From: Spartobacteria bacterium
GTDB lineage: Bacteria; Verrucomicrobiota; Verrucomicrobiia; Chthoniobacterales; UBA10450
Direction of reading: 5' to 3'
DNA: 53,374 nt
Assembly (NCBI GenBank): GCA_003134765.1
Contig: PLCM01000034.1
Span: 1 to 53,374, forward strand
Shown here: positions 1 through 8,878 of the stretch, piece after piece
Layout of the letters: the number at the start of each line of letters is the position of its first letter
Position numbering within the stretch: the stretch's first letter is position 1
Translations under genes and position numbers: made by a program
The notes under the pieces: model-generated
What the model saw: only the letters and a program-made list of their open reading frames with translations
The model's database searches: none
What the model was told of the DNA's origin: nothing

Positions 1-57
1 TGTCGGGAAAGCCCCTACTAGCAGCAGAATTACAAGGATAAGAATAATTAAACCCAT
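1..57 (-). CDS. DUF3309 family small membrane protein, N-terminus (partial)
   Basis: Only the first 19 codons are inside the window; the gene runs off the left edge. They start with ATG (reverse strand, 55-57) and encode a run of Leu, Ile and Val followed by GAFPT. This matches the beginning of the DUF3309 family, roughly 50-residue proteins with two hydrophobic stretches around a Pro/Trp/Gly-rich turn. No function is established for the family. The call rests on this short hydrophobic start and the GA-x-PT ending, so it is moderately sure. Confidence 0.6.
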   Translation of the reverse strand, partial: MGLIILILVILLLVGAFPT

Positions 58-217
58 GCGGTGATTTCTACTTTTACCCGCGGCCTTTCACAAGTCCGGA
101 AGTTACAAATTCAATTCCCCAAAAGCCGCCGCAAACTTCGCGTCTGCGTTCGTGCGGAGGTAAATTTCGCTTGGAGGAAATTATCGCTTTATCGCCGGAA
201 TAGATTATCTTGAGCGT

Positions 218-460
218 GTGGACGCGCTCACCAAAGACGTGCGGAACGACCGTCCGACGCTGAAATCTCAAGTCGAAATGGTACGGCAGGAGATTCAAGA
301 ATACGGCGAGAGCGTCGTCGGCTGCGAGGAATTACGCGTGCTCTGCCCGGATGAAGTTCCAGCAAGCACTCAATGGAACGCAATCGCACGGATCGCTAAG
401 AGTGAAAATTGGAGTTTCACTTATTGCGCGGACGGCAGTGTCAGTTTTGCGAAGCTGTGA
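218..460 (+). CDS. Hypothetical protein, 80 aa
   Basis: An 80-residue soluble protein starting with GTG; no ATG lies upstream in frame and no clear ribosome site is visible. The N-terminal half is acidic and helical (KSQVEMVRQEIQEYGES). The C-terminal half has two cysteines (GCEELRVLC) and an FTYCADGSVSF segment that could form a beta hairpin. There is no signal peptide or membrane segment and I do not recognise the family. The sequence composition looks like real protein rather than a shadow frame. It stands alone between the DUF3309 gene and a pseudogene. Confidence 0.45.
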   Translation: MDALTKDVRNDRPTLKSQVEMVRQEIQEYGESVVGCEELRVLCPDEVPASTQWNAIARIAKSENWSFTYCADGSVSFAKL

Positions 461-496
461 TCCGAAACTGAGCCACTACCGATCGGTCCGGCGCTG

Positions 497-772
497 ATGG
501 CCTCCGCCAAAGTCGTTGCCGATAGGCTCGAGCAATGCTGCGGCATCGGAGACACGCACCACGCGATCGACCAGAACCTGATGCGAAAAGAAGATGTCTA
601 TGCGGGGTTATCCGAAGTCGTCGCCGGCCGTAAGGCGGGCCGCACCTCCGACGACGAAATCATCGTCTTCGACAGCACCGGCGTGGCAATCGAAGACGCG
701 GTCGCGGCGGTGGCGGTTTACAAAAAGGCGGGCGTCGACAAGACCGCACACCGTTTCGAATTCGCTACGTAA
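497..772 (+). pseudogene. Ornithine cyclodeaminase/mu-crystallin family, C-terminal fragment
   Basis: The 91 residues match the C-terminal end of the ornithine cyclodeaminase/mu-crystallin family (NAD-dependent enzymes, normally about 310-330 residues). The matching segments are SAKVVADRLEQC, GDTHHAI, EDVYAGLSEVVAGRKAGR and DDEIIVFDSTGVAIED. The Rossmann NAD-binding domain and most of the catalytic domain are absent, and the sequence just upstream is unrelated. It therefore cannot be a working enzyme. An in-frame ATG at 497 gives a nominal start, but this is most simply a deletion scar whose 5' part was lost. Confidence 0.75.
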
Positions 773-811
773 ATCCCGTCAGTCATCGCAGCGCCGTCAC
801 GGGATCGACGT

Positions 812-2098
812 TCAAGGCGCGGCGGGCGGCGATCCCGCATCGAGCTTCTTGAGTGTCTCCTGCACGCCGTTACGAATCTCACCCCGCCGCTGTTCTGTAT
901 CGGACCATGATGACAAAGGTGCCGCATGAGAATCCAGCATGGCGAGTGCCTTCTCGGCATACTGCCTGGCCAGATCCTTCTGCCCGTCCGCCAAATACGC
1001 ATCGGCAAGGTTATAGTGCGCGTCGGCAGAGTCCGGATAAGCGAGGAGGTTAAGCTTGAAGATCTTGATCGCTGCCTTCGTCTCGCCAGCGCGCACATGG
1101 TCAGCGCCTATGATGTCGAGGGTGACTTCTGGCCACAATTGCGCTTTGGGATCTTTCTGGCGGGCCGCCAGCAGCCGCTGCGTGGCCTTCGCAACTCCGC
1201 CGGGCATCCGAATTTCATCGATGATCGCGGCCGATGCCACGGTGTCGGCGGGCGCGTGACCCGGCGTCTTAATAAGCGTGGTCACAAACCACTCCACGAT
1301 GATGCCGGGCAGCTCGGGATGGACTTTGAACATGTCGGTTCCGTGGCCGCCGTTGGCGGGAACTTTGCTGATGTCGAAGGTTTCATACCATAGCCAAGGC
1401 GCCTCTTGCGCCGCAGAGTAATGGACGAACTTCTTGCCTGGGTTGGAGGAGGTGATGTAGAGCAATTCCATTGCCTCCACGGTGGGAGGGTATTCGTCGC
1501 CGTCGGCCACGACGAATAGCGCGGGCAGTTGTGACGCCTGCCGCATGAATTCCAGGCCGTCCCGGAGGGTCTCTCCCGAAAGCAATACCAGCGACTTCAC
1601 CTCAGCAGCGTGTTGACTCGCTACTTCGACGGAAGGAAGGACGCCGAACCACCCGGCTCCTCCCACGCCGATGACATCGCGCTTCACGCCTGGCTGCGAA
1701 ACCAAGTATTGAAATGCTGTGTCAATGTCGCGTGCGTTCGTCAGCCTGTTATAAGGTTTGGATTGGCCGCCGCTTTCGCCAAATCCGCGCAGATCGAGCG
1801 TAAGCGTATTGATTCCAGCCTCCGCCAGTTGCCCGGCCAGTTCATCCCACGATTTGCGGGTGCGGTTACCCTGATGCAGCAGCAATACGCCGGGACCTGG
1901 CTTTGCCGCGGCAAAGTAGCTTCCCTTCAGGATCGTCCCATCGGGAGCCTTCAGTTCGACTATACGTGGAGCCGATCGCTGCTGCGACTGTGGCCCTGAA
2001 GTGGCGTTCGGCGTCGTGGCGTTCTTTGTATCTTGTCCTGTGGCACTCGCGATAAAGGTAAGCGCTGCTAAGAGGACGAGCCTTTGTATTTGTTTCAT
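812..2098 (-). CDS. Secreted alpha/beta hydrolase-like protein with C-terminal TPR repeats
   Basis: 428 residues. A signal peptide (MKQIQRLVLLAALTFIAS) is followed by a dienelactone-hydrolase-like alpha/beta fold: PGVLLLHQGN near residue 70 is the oxyanion-hole region, LDLRGFGESGG follows, and VADGDEYPP (about 200) and GHGTDMF (about 250) sit where the acid and histidine of the triad are expected. At the nucleophile elbow I read GGAGWFG instead of GxSxG, so the catalytic serine appears to be missing and the protein may be non-catalytic. The last 100 residues contain TPR-type helices (ADAHYNLADAYLADGQKDLARQYAEKALAML). It is probably exported or lipid-associated. It lies just downstream of the amidohydrolase on the same strand, 39 bp away. 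Confidence 0.75.
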   Translation of the reverse strand: MKQIQRLVLLAALTFIASATGQDTKNATTPNATSGPQSQQRSAPRIVELKAPDGTILKGSYFAAAKPGPGVLLLHQGNRTRKSWDELAGQLAEAGINTLTLDLRGFGESGGQSKPYNRLTNARDIDTAFQYLVSQPGVKRDVIGVGGAGWFGVLPSVEVASQHAAEVKSLVLLSGETLRDGLEFMRQASQLPALFVVADGDEYPPTVEAMELLYITSSNPGKKFVHYSAAQEAPWLWYETFDISKVPANGGHGTDMFKVHPELPGIIVEWFVTTLIKTPGHAPADTVASAAIIDEIRMPGGVAKATQRLLAARQKDPKAQLWPEVTLDIIGADHVRAGETKAAIKIFKLNLLAYPDSADAHYNLADAYLADGQKDLARQYAEKALAMLDSHAAPLSSWSDTEQRRGEIRNGVQETLKKLDAGSPPAAP

Positions 2099-2137
2099 TT
2101 AAAGTGACCTCCCAATTTGTTTGCCGGCACCTGCGCC

Positions 2138-3502
2138 TCAGTGCGAGGCAAGATCATTCCTGACGACTTGTCCGTCCTTCATCACGAATCGAACTCGCTC
2201 CAGCTCGCTAATGTCGGCGATCGGATCGCCAGTAACGGCTACGAGATCAGCAAATTTCCCGGGCTCAATCGCGCCTACTTTGTCCTGCCAGCCTAACAAT
2301 TCCGCCGCGTTCGTGGTGATGGCGCGAATGATGTCAAGCGGTGGCATGCTCGTCTCGTGCACCGCGGAGAACACGTTGGCGGTAGCCTGGCCGCGCGTTT
2401 TTCCGGGATAGAACCAGCACATGTCTGATCCAAGGGCGAACTTCACTCCCGACTTCAATACCCGCTGAACCAGGCTGTCGTATCGCTTCCGGCCCCGTTC
2501 ACTGGAGCTGGCTTGCTCCGATCGCATGGCCGGAGACATCACAATTTCGCCCTCGAGAATTCTCGTAAAACGGCCGCCATAAAAGGTCGGCGTCAAATCG
2601 AGGAAGATTCCCTTGTCGCGCATTACTTTCAGCTGCTCATCGGTCACACCGTTGCCGTGCTCGATGGAGTCCGCGCCCGCATCGATCGCCATTTGAATGC
2701 TGGTGGGAGTGAAAGCGTGAACGGCCACTTTCAGGTGCTGGCGGTGAGCTTCATCGACGATCGCCGTCGCTTCCGCCTGGGTGATGTCGTCGTCGATCGC
2801 AATCTTGATGAGGTCGACATTGTAGAAGAGGTTCGTACGCACTGCCTGCCGCGCTGCGTCGGGGCTGGTTATCTCCAGAAATTCCTGTTGCACGATTGGC
2901 TCGGCGAGAGCGGGATTGAGATTCTGGATATACGAACCTAGCGCCGTAAGTTTACGTCCCGAGGCCAGAATCCTCGGGCCGGAGACGCGGCCGGCATTGA
3001 TCGCGTTCCGCAGCGCCACATCCCCATCAATGCCGGAGTGGCCGAGATTGCGCACAGTAGTGAAACCACTCTCCAGGTCTTCGCGTGCCAAGTGGCCGCC
3101 CAGCAAGACGCGTTCAGTGGGTGACATTGTGATCGCCAGCAACAATCCCGGAACAAACATGCCGTTTTGCCGGCGCGTGATCTCGGCTTCCGGGGGCACG
3201 ATCACGTCGAGAAGCAGGTGGGTGTGACTGTCAATCAGTCCCGGCAACAAGGTGGCGGTCCCTAGGTCGATGATCTTAGCATCAGCGGGCGCCTTCGCTT
3301 GCACGGCCGCAGGCGGACCAACTTCCTTGATCTTGCCGCTTTCAATCACCACGGCTGCGGGCGAGAGCACATTTCCAGTGCGGGGGTCGAGAAGGCGACC
3401 CGCTTTTACTAGAGTTATCGGAGCGGGCGGTTGGGCAGTGAGGTGCCCGGTCGAGAATAGAGCGACAAGCAATCCCGCAAAAAGTATGGACAGCTTGTTC
3501 AT
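2138..3502 (-). CDS. Secreted metal-dependent amidohydrolase (imidazolonepropionase-like)
   Basis: 454 residues from the ATG at 3502, which gives a proper signal peptide ([17 protein letters not shown]...TAQ). Hallmarks of the amidohydrolase TIM barrel are in order: [12 protein letters not shown] (metal HxH), [10 protein letters not shown] (bridging Lys), LKVAVHAFT (His), DSIEHGNG (His) and FALGSDMCW (final Asp). The C-terminal [18 protein letters not shown] strand closes the beta-sandwich domain. It should hydrolyse a cyclic amide or peptide-like bond outside the cytoplasm; many relatives are Xaa-Pro dipeptidase or carboxypeptidase-like, but the substrate cannot be read from sequence. Its ATG overlaps the stop of the upstream permease (ATGA), so the two are translationally coupled. 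Confidence 0.85.
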   Translation of the reverse strand: MNKLSILFAGLLVALFSTGHLTAQPPAPITLVKAGRLLDPRTGNVLSPAAVVIESGKIKEVGPPAAVQAKAPADAKIIDLGTATLLPGLIDSHTHLLLDVIVPPEAEITRRQNGMFVPGLLLAITMSPTERVLLGGHLAREDLESGFTTVRNLGHSGIDGDVALRNAINAGRVSGPRILASGRKLTALGSYIQNLNPALAEPIVQQEFLEITSPDAARQAVRTNLFYNVDLIKIAIDDDITQAEATAIVDEAHRQHLKVAVHAFTPTSIQMAIDAGADSIEHGNGVTDEQLKVMRDKGIFLDLTPTFYGGRFTRILEGEIVMSPAMRSEQASSSERGRKRYDSLVQRVLKSGVKFALGSDMCWFYPGKTRGQATANVFSAVHETSMPPLDIIRAITTNAAELLGWQDKVGAIEPGKFADLVAVTGDPIADISELERVRFVMKDGQVVRNDLASH

Positions 3503-6216
3503 GCTTCCCGAAGGGCGACGATCGGATCGACGCGGACCGCGCGCCGCGCCGGGATGTAACAAGCAAGTAGCGCGACAATCATGAGAAGCAGGGCAACACC
3601 GGCGAACGTCAGCGGATCTGTCGGCCTCACGCCGTAGAGCAGCCCGCTCATCAGGTTCGACACGATTAGAGCGCCAACGAGTCCAATCACGGCACCAGTA
3701 ACAGCGAGTCCCAATCCTTGCCGCAAAACCATCTGCAGGATGCGCCTTCTTTGTGCACCAAGCGCGAGGCGAATCCCGATCTCGTGGGTGCGCTCGCTGA
3801 CGATGTAGGAGATCACCCCGTAAATCCCAAGCCAGGTGAGCAGCAATGCGGTTAGAGCAAATATCGCGACGATTTCCATCAAGAACCGCCTCTGGGCGAG
3901 AGACGCGGACACCGTGTCGTTGAGCATCTCTGCGCCGAAAACGGGAAGCGTCGGATCGACGGATTGCACTTGCTCGCGCACCTGATCTGGAATCGCAGCC
4001 GTATCCAAATGCCCGCGCAGAAGTATCGCCAGGTGGTGTGCGAGATGCCGCGAGACGTTCTGATACACACTGGTGTAAATTTCCGAAATTCGTGCGTTCT
4101 CCAGCGATTCGATCCGAGCATCCGCGACTATGCCTACCACCGTCGCCCAGGAAGACTCCGAGGAAGATAGCTTCAAATGCTTTCCCAACGGATCTTCGTT
4201 AGGCCAGTAAGTCTCAGCCATTGTCTCATTGATCACCACGGCTCCGGGCGCCTTGTCGTTGTCGAAATCATTGAGCAGCCGGCCGCGCCGCAGCGTTATG
4301 CCCAGCAAGTGGAAATACCCCGGCGTAACGATTGAAGCGTCCACCAATGGAGATTGGTTCGCGGCCGTTTCGTGGCCTTCCAAGATCAGCGGGACCGGCG
4401 GGTTTTGGTTGTCCCGGTCATGTCCCAATGGGATGGCGCCGAGATCACCAACGGCCGCTTCTTCTACGCCGGGCAGTTTCCTGTTACGCTGAAGTATTTC
4501 CCGCACAAACTGCGCTTGCTGGGAAGCCGTTGCGTAAAGATCGGTCTTCGGATCATTTGGATAGGGTAACCTCGTCTTGACCGTCAGGACACTCTCTGGA
4601 TTGAACCCGAGCCGCACGTTCACCAAATCCCAAAAACTCCGCAGCAGAAGGCTCGCGGTAATCATCAGCACCAAAGAAAGAGCAAACTCCGCTACCACCA
4701 GCACGCGCCGCGCGCGCGACTGTTGCCGGGAGCCAGTCGAGCCGCGCCCGTCCATTTTGAGAACATGAGTTAAGTCGAGCCGGCCGGCCTGCAAAGCGGG
4801 AACCAGCCCGAAAATCACGCCGGCGAGGAGAGAGGCGCCGAGAGCGAAGAGCAAAACGGGCCAGCTAATCGATATGTTATTCAGCCGCGGCAGACTCTCC
4901 GGAACAAGTCGGACCAGAAAATCTCTCATCCAGAAAAGGATCGTTAGGCCGGCAATCCCGCCGATGAGCGAGAGAAGCAAACTCTCAGTCAGCAACTGCT
5001 GCATGAGCCGCTTCCACCCGGCCCCGAGCGCCTGGCGGATGGCCATTTCGCGGCCTCTCGCGCTGGCGCGCGCCAGCATGAGGTTCGCAATATTCGCGCA
5101 GCCAATGACGAGCACCAAACCAACGGCGCCAAGCAGCAGAATGAGCGACTGCCGCACATTGCCGACCACGATCTCCTTCAGCGGTAGCAACCGCACTCTC
5201 CACCTGGCCTGCTCCGGATAATCTGCCGGGAATTGCTTCTGCAAAGATTCAACCAGAGCGTCTACCTGGCTCTGCGCCGCGGCAATCGTCAGGCCGGGTC
5301 TGAGCCGGGCGATTGCGGTTGGAAGATTGCGCCTGTTTCGCGGTGGCTGATCAGCCAAAGGCGGGCCGTAGAAACTGGTTGCGGCCCAAATTTCAATATT
5401 GCGTTCTCTGGTTGTTCGCCCTGGCGCCTGAAAACCGGGCGGCATGACGCCGATGATCCGATACAGGTCGGTATCCATCCGCACGTTTCTTCCCACGATC
5501 TGCGGATCGCTCGCGAAGTCTCGCTTCCACATCGTGTCGCTGATCACGACTTCCTCCGTAAAGCCGGGCGTGTGATTCTCGGGATTGAAGCCGCAGCCCA
5601 TCTGCGGGTTCACGCCCAGCAGCGCAAAATAATCCGGTGCGACGATAAGCAGGCTGACGCGCGCCGGCTTGGACGACCCCGTGAGATTGTTGTCGTCGTA
5701 CCAAGTCGGCGAAACGTATTCGAAAATTCCGGAATGCTGAAGGTCCTGCCACTCGGGCTCGGACATCCCTACGTCCTGCGCGCTTATCCCTGGAAGATCA
5801 TCCTCGATGCTGACGAGCTGCTCAGGGTGCGGGTACGGCAGCGGGTGCAATAGGGCTGCATCGACGACGCTGAAAATTGCTGTGGTCGCTCCAATGCCGA
5901 CCGCAATTGTCAGGACAGCGACCGCCGTGAAGCCCGGCGACTTGCGCAACATGCGAAAGCTGAAGTGCACATCCTGGAGCAGCGTGTCGATAAAGTTTCC
6001 GCCGAGCGCTTCGCGACATTCTTCCTTGAAACGTTCCGGACTTCCGAACTCGATCCGCGCCCGGCGCTCTGCTTCAGCTCGGTCGAGTCCGGAGCGTTGA
6101 AGATCCTCCGCGCGGTGCTGGATGTGCGAGCGAAGTTCCTCCTCCATCTCGCGTTCGGTTTGAGATCGACGGAAAAACTTCGCCGCGACGGACCGAAAGT
6201 ATGCGAGCGATTTCAT
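3499..6216 (-). CDS. ADOP-type ABC transporter permease (MacB/FtsX fold, no ATPase)
   Basis: 905 residues from the ATG at 6216, which overlaps the PadR stop codon and precedes [10 protein letters not shown]; a longer upstream reading lacks plausible protein. The N-terminal 80 residues ([30 protein letters not shown]) are the cytosolic extension typical of 'acidobacterial duplicated orphan permeases'. Two repeats of MacB-type periplasmic domain plus FtsX permease follow, with TM segments near residues 100, 370, 420, 460, 520, 780, 830 and 870. The last FtsX block shows [15 protein letters not shown]. These permeases have no dedicated ATPase next to them and may borrow one; the substrate is unknown. 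Neighbours: PadR repressor upstream, amidohydrolase downstream, both overlapping by 4 bp. Confidence 0.88.
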   Translation of the reverse strand: MKSLAYFRSVAAKFFRRSQTEREMEEELRSHIQHRAEDLQRSGLDRAEAERRARIEFGSPERFKEECREALGGNFIDTLLQDVHFSFRMLRKSPGFTAVAVLTIAVGIGATTAIFSVVDAALLHPLPYPHPEQLVSIEDDLPGISAQDVGMSEPEWQDLQHSGIFEYVSPTWYDDNNLTGSSKPARVSLLIVAPDYFALLGVNPQMGCGFNPENHTPGFTEEVVISDTMWKRDFASDPQIVGRNVRMDTDLYRIIGVMPPGFQAPGRTTRERNIEIWAATSFYGPPLADQPPRNRRNLPTAIARLRPGLTIAAAQSQVDALVESLQKQFPADYPEQARWRVRLLPLKEIVVGNVRQSLILLLGAVGLVLVIGCANIANLMLARASARGREMAIRQALGAGWKRLMQQLLTESLLLSLIGGIAGLTILFWMRDFLVRLVPESLPRLNNISISWPVLLFALGASLLAGVIFGLVPALQAGRLDLTHVLKMDGRGSTGSRQQSRARRVLVVAEFALSLVLMITASLLLRSFWDLVNVRLGFNPESVLTVKTRLPYPNDPKTDLYATASQQAQFVREILQRNRKLPGVEEAAVGDLGAIPLGHDRDNQNPPVPLILEGHETAANQSPLVDASIVTPGYFHLLGITLRRGRLLNDFDNDKAPGAVVINETMAETYWPNEDPLGKHLKLSSSESSWATVVGIVADARIESLENARISEIYTSVYQNVSRHLAHHLAILLRGHLDTAAIPDQVREQVQSVDPTLPVFGAEMLNDTVSASLAQRRFLMEIVAIFALTALLLTWLGIYGVISYIVSERTHEIGIRLALGAQRRRILQMVLRQGLGLAVTGAVIGLVGALIVSNLMSGLLYGVRPTDPLTFAGVALLLMIVALLACYIPARRAVRVDPIVALREA

Positions 6217-6554
6217 ATTCCCTCCGGCTCGGCAGCGAGGACCGTAGCGACGGCGGCGGCCAGGCGGTTCCACCATTCCGTTTCCTCCCGCAAACGCTTT
6301 CGTCCTTTCCGCGTCAGTTCGTAATATTTGGCGCGGCGATTGTTGTCCGACTTGTCCCATTCGGTCGTGAGGAGTCCTTGCCGAACCAAACGAAATAAAG
6401 CCGGATAGAGTGCTCCCTGCTCGATCAGGAGTGTTTGCCCGGAGATTTGGCCGATCCGCAGGAGGACGCCGTAGCCGTGAAGAGGACCGAGCGAGACCGC
6501 CTTGAGAATCAGCAGGTCAAGTGTGCCCGGAAGAAGTTCAGCTTCGTCGCTCAT
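6213..6554 (-). CDS. PadR family transcriptional regulator
   Basis: 113 residues, typical for PadR subfamily 2. The winged-helix core is clear: [23 protein letters not shown], then [26 protein letters not shown], then the wing and [18 protein letters not shown]-terminal helix rich in Trp/Ala ([13 protein letters not shown]) should form the dimer. Proteins of this type act as repressors of the adjacent ADOP permease, often in response to toxic small molecules. It is the first gene of a coupled operon (4-bp overlap with the permease) and probably controls its own promoter through the repeats just upstream. Confidence 0.9.
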   Translation of the reverse strand: MSDEAELLPGTLDLLILKAVSLGPLHGYGVLLRIGQISGQTLLIEQGALYPALFRLVRQGLLTTEWDKSDNNRRAKYYELTRKGRKRLREETEWWNRLAAAVATVLAAEPEGI

Positions 6555-6559
6555 TGTGT

Positions 6560-6600
6560 CTCCCTAAGTTGCTTAGGAGATTAACAAGGCCTCTCCTAAG
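6560..6600. promoter_or_regulatory. Probable PadR operator: three CTAAG/CTTAG half-sites
   Basis: Immediately upstream of the PadR start (6554, minus strand) lie the half-sites TCCCTAAG (6561-6568), CTTAGGAG (6572-6579) and CTCCTAAG (6593-6600). The first two form CTAAG-TTG-CTTAG, and the second and third form an 8-bp inverted repeat with a 13-bp spacer. Their position over the expected promoter and leader makes autorepression by the downstream PadR protein the likely role. That link is inference. Confidence 0.5.
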
Positions 6601-6628
6601 CTGTCAAGGAAAGAAGAGCGGCTCTTTC

Positions 6629-7096
6629 TTAGAGACGTCCAATTTGCATCGTGTAGCAGCCGTGGCTGGCACTTCGCACATGAACGAAAGCGGTTTCGGG
6701 CTTCTCCAGAAAACTTTCAATAATCGCTTCCGGCTCTTCACCATCCACTAACTGAGCGCCAATCATATCGTGATCGGCATTGTAAGCGCGCACGGCTCGC
6801 CCTTGACGGAATTCCGCAGGATATTCGTGCGTCGCCGGATAAGGTTCGCAACGGTCCGCGTGGACGAAGATCGGTCCGCTTTCTGAATAGGGACGGCCCG
6901 GTGCGATAGCCGCGAATGGAAAAAGGATCAGGCGTTCGCCAGGTTCCGCCCAGCGAAGACAGTGCCGGCAGGGAAATCCGCGAGGTGAATCGGCGATAAC
7001 CATCTCATGATCGGGCGCGCCAGCTTTGGCGGCTTTGCGCGCGGCGTCGGCTACGTCCGTGGGCAGCGGGATGATTCGAAAGCTCGGTGTTCTCAT
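6629..7096 (-). CDS. DUF1203 family protein
   Basis: 155 residues, close to the usual length of DUF1203. Recognisable stretches are FRIIPLPTDVADAARKA, PCRHCLRWAEPGERLILFPF, GPIFVHADRCEPY, RAVRAYNADHDMIGA and AFVHVRSASHGCYTMQIGR. The family is cytosolic and has no assigned biochemical role. The CRHC pair, the later HADRC and the final HGC leave open a metal-binding or thiol function. It is encoded alone, on the same strand as the PadR operon but 75 bp away with no obvious coupling. Confidence 0.8.
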   Translation of the reverse strand: MRTPSFRIIPLPTDVADAARKAAKAGAPDHEMVIADSPRGFPCRHCLRWAEPGERLILFPFAAIAPGRPYSESGPIFVHADRCEPYPATHEYPAEFRQGRAVRAYNADHDMIGAQLVDGEEPEAIIESFLEKPETAFVHVRSASHGCYTMQIGRL

Positions 7097-7188
7097 ATTG
7101 GCAGACTAGGCGAAGCAACCAAGGGGATGCATCGACGGAATTCAGGCAACGAATTCCCAAAGGCAGAGAACATCGATGAAGCGTTGCG

Positions 7189-8103
7189 TTACAAGGTTAC
7201 CACGCCGCTCAAAATTTCGATAGCGTATCCACCGACGCGAACATCTGTCACGCGTCCGTCTTCGCATTTCGCTCGCACAAAGATTTCGCTCGGCCGGCCG
7301 GCCTCTCCACCCTGGTGGATGACCACCTGTTCATCGGGTTTTGCTAATCCATATTTAGCCAGCCAACTAGCCGCACAGCCGGCGGCGGAACCAGTAGCTG
7401 GATCTTCTCCGCCATAGAAAAACATCCGGGCGCGCGCGGCGAGCCGGCCTTCACGCGGTTCAAGACACAGAAAATAAAAGAAGCGCGCACCAGCTCCCTC
7501 CAGGAGCTTCGCGCTTTGCGCAGCATTATTTTTCAGACCGGCTAACGTTTGCGGATCGCGGAAAGGCACGATCGCAAAAGGCAGGCCGGCTGAGACGACC
7601 TGGCAGGGCCACTCGGAAGCGATATCGTCGACACCGACCCCAATTACCCGAGCAACCTCTTCGCGCCGAAGAACCACGCCAAACTCGGGATCACGCTGAC
7701 GCATCTCGCCAAAAACCTGACCGTCCGCCCGAGTACGACTCGTATCCTTCGCATCGCCACTGAAGCGCACCGGAATTTTTCCGACCTTTAAATCGAGGGT
7801 AATCTGATCCACGGCAGAGCCTGCCGCATGCAAGTAAAGCGCGGTACCCAGCGTCGGATGGCCCGCAAAGGGCAGTTCTTCCTCGACCGTGAAGATGCGG
7901 ACTTTCTTTCCTTCCCTGGCCTCGACCGCCGGCTCGCGGGGCAAAATGAAAGTCGTTTCTGAAAGGTTCATTTCGCGCGCCAGGGCTTGCATTTCCTTAT
8001 CCGTCAAGCCGCGGGCATCGGTGAACACGGCGAGCGAATTACCCATGAGCGGGGTGCAGGTGAATACGTCGAGCTGAACAAATTCGAAGGTGCGGGTCGG
8101 CAT
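7189..8103 (-). CDS. PhzF family isomerase/epimerase
   Basis: 304 residues, standard for PhzF-type proteins, which have a diaminopimelate-epimerase-like fold of two similar halves. Seen: the N-terminal FVQLDVFTCTPLMGNSLAVF, the catalytic-Glu region MNLSETTFILP near residue 45, FAGHPTLGTALYL near 80, and the second-half signature GEDPATGSAAGCAASWL near 240. PhzF itself isomerises trans-2,3-dihydro-3-hydroxyanthranilate in phenazine synthesis, but no phenazine genes are nearby, so this is one of the many orphan relatives with unknown substrate. It is a single gene with no coupled neighbour. Confidence 0.88.
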   Translation of the reverse strand: MPTRTFEFVQLDVFTCTPLMGNSLAVFTDARGLTDKEMQALAREMNLSETTFILPREPAVEAREGKKVRIFTVEEELPFAGHPTLGTALYLHAAGSAVDQITLDLKVGKIPVRFSGDAKDTSRTRADGQVFGEMRQRDPEFGVVLRREEVARVIGVGVDDIASEWPCQVVSAGLPFAIVPFRDPQTLAGLKNNAAQSAKLLEGAGARFFYFLCLEPREGRLAARARMFFYGGEDPATGSAAGCAASWLAKYGLAKPDEQVVIHQGGEAGRPSEIFVRAKCEDGRVTDVRVGGYAIEILSGVVTL

Positions 8104-8233
8104 GATTTAGTTTGTCCTCAACGCTTCAGCGGGGCAAACGCGACAGGTGGCGCACGATCACGAGAGTAGCGCCGTGCGTTTTACTTATGTCGAGTCACGC
8201 CCGAATGGTTCAGGCGCACCATAACGAACAAAA

Positions 8234-8416
8234 ATGCAAAAACGAAAACTTGGATCAACGCGGTGCGAGAACACCAAGCTCGACAGCACCGACTTCCGCA
8301 GCATGCTCCCGCGCTTTACGCCGGAGGCAATGAAAGCGAACCAGGCGCTCGTCGACTTGTTAGGCAGCTTCTTAACTCCAGGTCGCATGAACAACCTATT
8401 GAAACATCACATCTAG
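8234..8416 (+). pseudogene. Aldo/keto reductase fragment
   Basis: In this short frame, roughly 8270-8365 encodes TDFRSMLPRFTPEAMKANQALVDLLG in two continuous stretches. This matches the segment of YakC-type aldo/keto reductases just before the helix that leads to the NADP-binding loop (usually DFRN-x2-PRF-x-PEA-x-KANQALVDLL). Nothing before or after matches: the TIM barrel, the catalytic Tyr/Lys and the NADP site are absent. The remaining codons up to the TAG are unrelated. It is an internal scrap of a deleted gene of about 330 residues. Confidence 0.6.
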
Positions 8417-8448
8417 GCACCCCGAGCCCTCGAAGCATAAGGCAAATG

Positions 8449-8602
8449 TCGCTCGGGTGTCGCGGTGGGCTTCGAGACTACTCCCGTGGCGCTGGGGACG
8501 GCCTTTCGCTACCCCGACACCCCGGCGAGCAAAAAGAAACCCCTGGCGTCTAAGAATGGGGCCGGGCACCGCACTCGAGGAGCAACAATGCCCGGCCTTT
8601 TT
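8449..8602 (+). ncRNA. Candidate structured RNA ending in a terminator
   Basis: Two complementary arms, TCGCTCGGGTGTCG (8449-8462) and CGACACCCCGGCGA (8515-8528), pair at 12 of 14 positions and enclose a GC-rich apical region. A purine-rich stretch (AGCAAAAAGAAACC) follows, then an intrinsic terminator. An alternative partner for the 5' arm, ACCCCGAGC, exists at 8419-8427. No reading frame here looks like protein. It does not show the conserved cores of tmRNA, RNase P RNA or SRP RNA; 6S RNA cannot be excluded. This is inference from base pairing only. Confidence 0.25.
8560..8602 (+). terminator. Intrinsic terminator
   Basis: A perfect 9-bp stem, GGCCGGGCA (8560-8568) with TGCCCGGCC (8589-8597), closed by a 20-nt loop and followed by five T residues. 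The T run exists only on the plus strand, so it ends a rightward transcript. No intact rightward gene lies just upstream, which is why an RNA gene is suspected. The large loop lowers confidence. Confidence 0.5.
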
Positions 8603-8747
8603 GTTCCCCCCAGAACAAGCCGTTTTCGTTAGCATTTCGCGCCCGACACCGGCAAGTATTTTATTTTGCAGGCATCAAGAACACACAGTACCCCCACGAG
8701 CAGGCCGGGGATGGCGGCCCGCTCAGAGCTCAATCAAAATTGTTCCT

Positions 8748-8819
8748 TTTATGCTCAGATGCGCCCTCGCTGGAATCCATGTCCGTGCGGATTCAGGTGA
8801 GGGTGACACTGAGCATAAA
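8748..8819. repeat. 72-bp imperfect palindrome with 11-bp perfect ends
   Basis: TTTATGCTCAG (8748-8758) and CTGAGCATAAA (8809-8819) are exact inverted repeats. Inside them GCCCTCGCTGGAATCC (8763-8778) pairs imperfectly with 8789-8804. The whole stretch can fold as one long hairpin just beyond the 3' end of the ABC-3C ATPase gene. It could be a bidirectional terminator, a miniature repeat element or a recombination site; the sequence alone does not decide. It lacks the conserved ends of integron attC sites. Confidence 0.5.
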
Positions 8820-8878
8820 CGGTCGTTCTCCGATTGGGGGGGGGCATCACGCCGACTATTATGCTCCTCAAAAATTGG

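Noticed and set aside
8748..8819. Integron attC site
   Set aside because: The palindrome lacks the conserved RYYYAAC/GTTRRRY ends and no cassette array is present.
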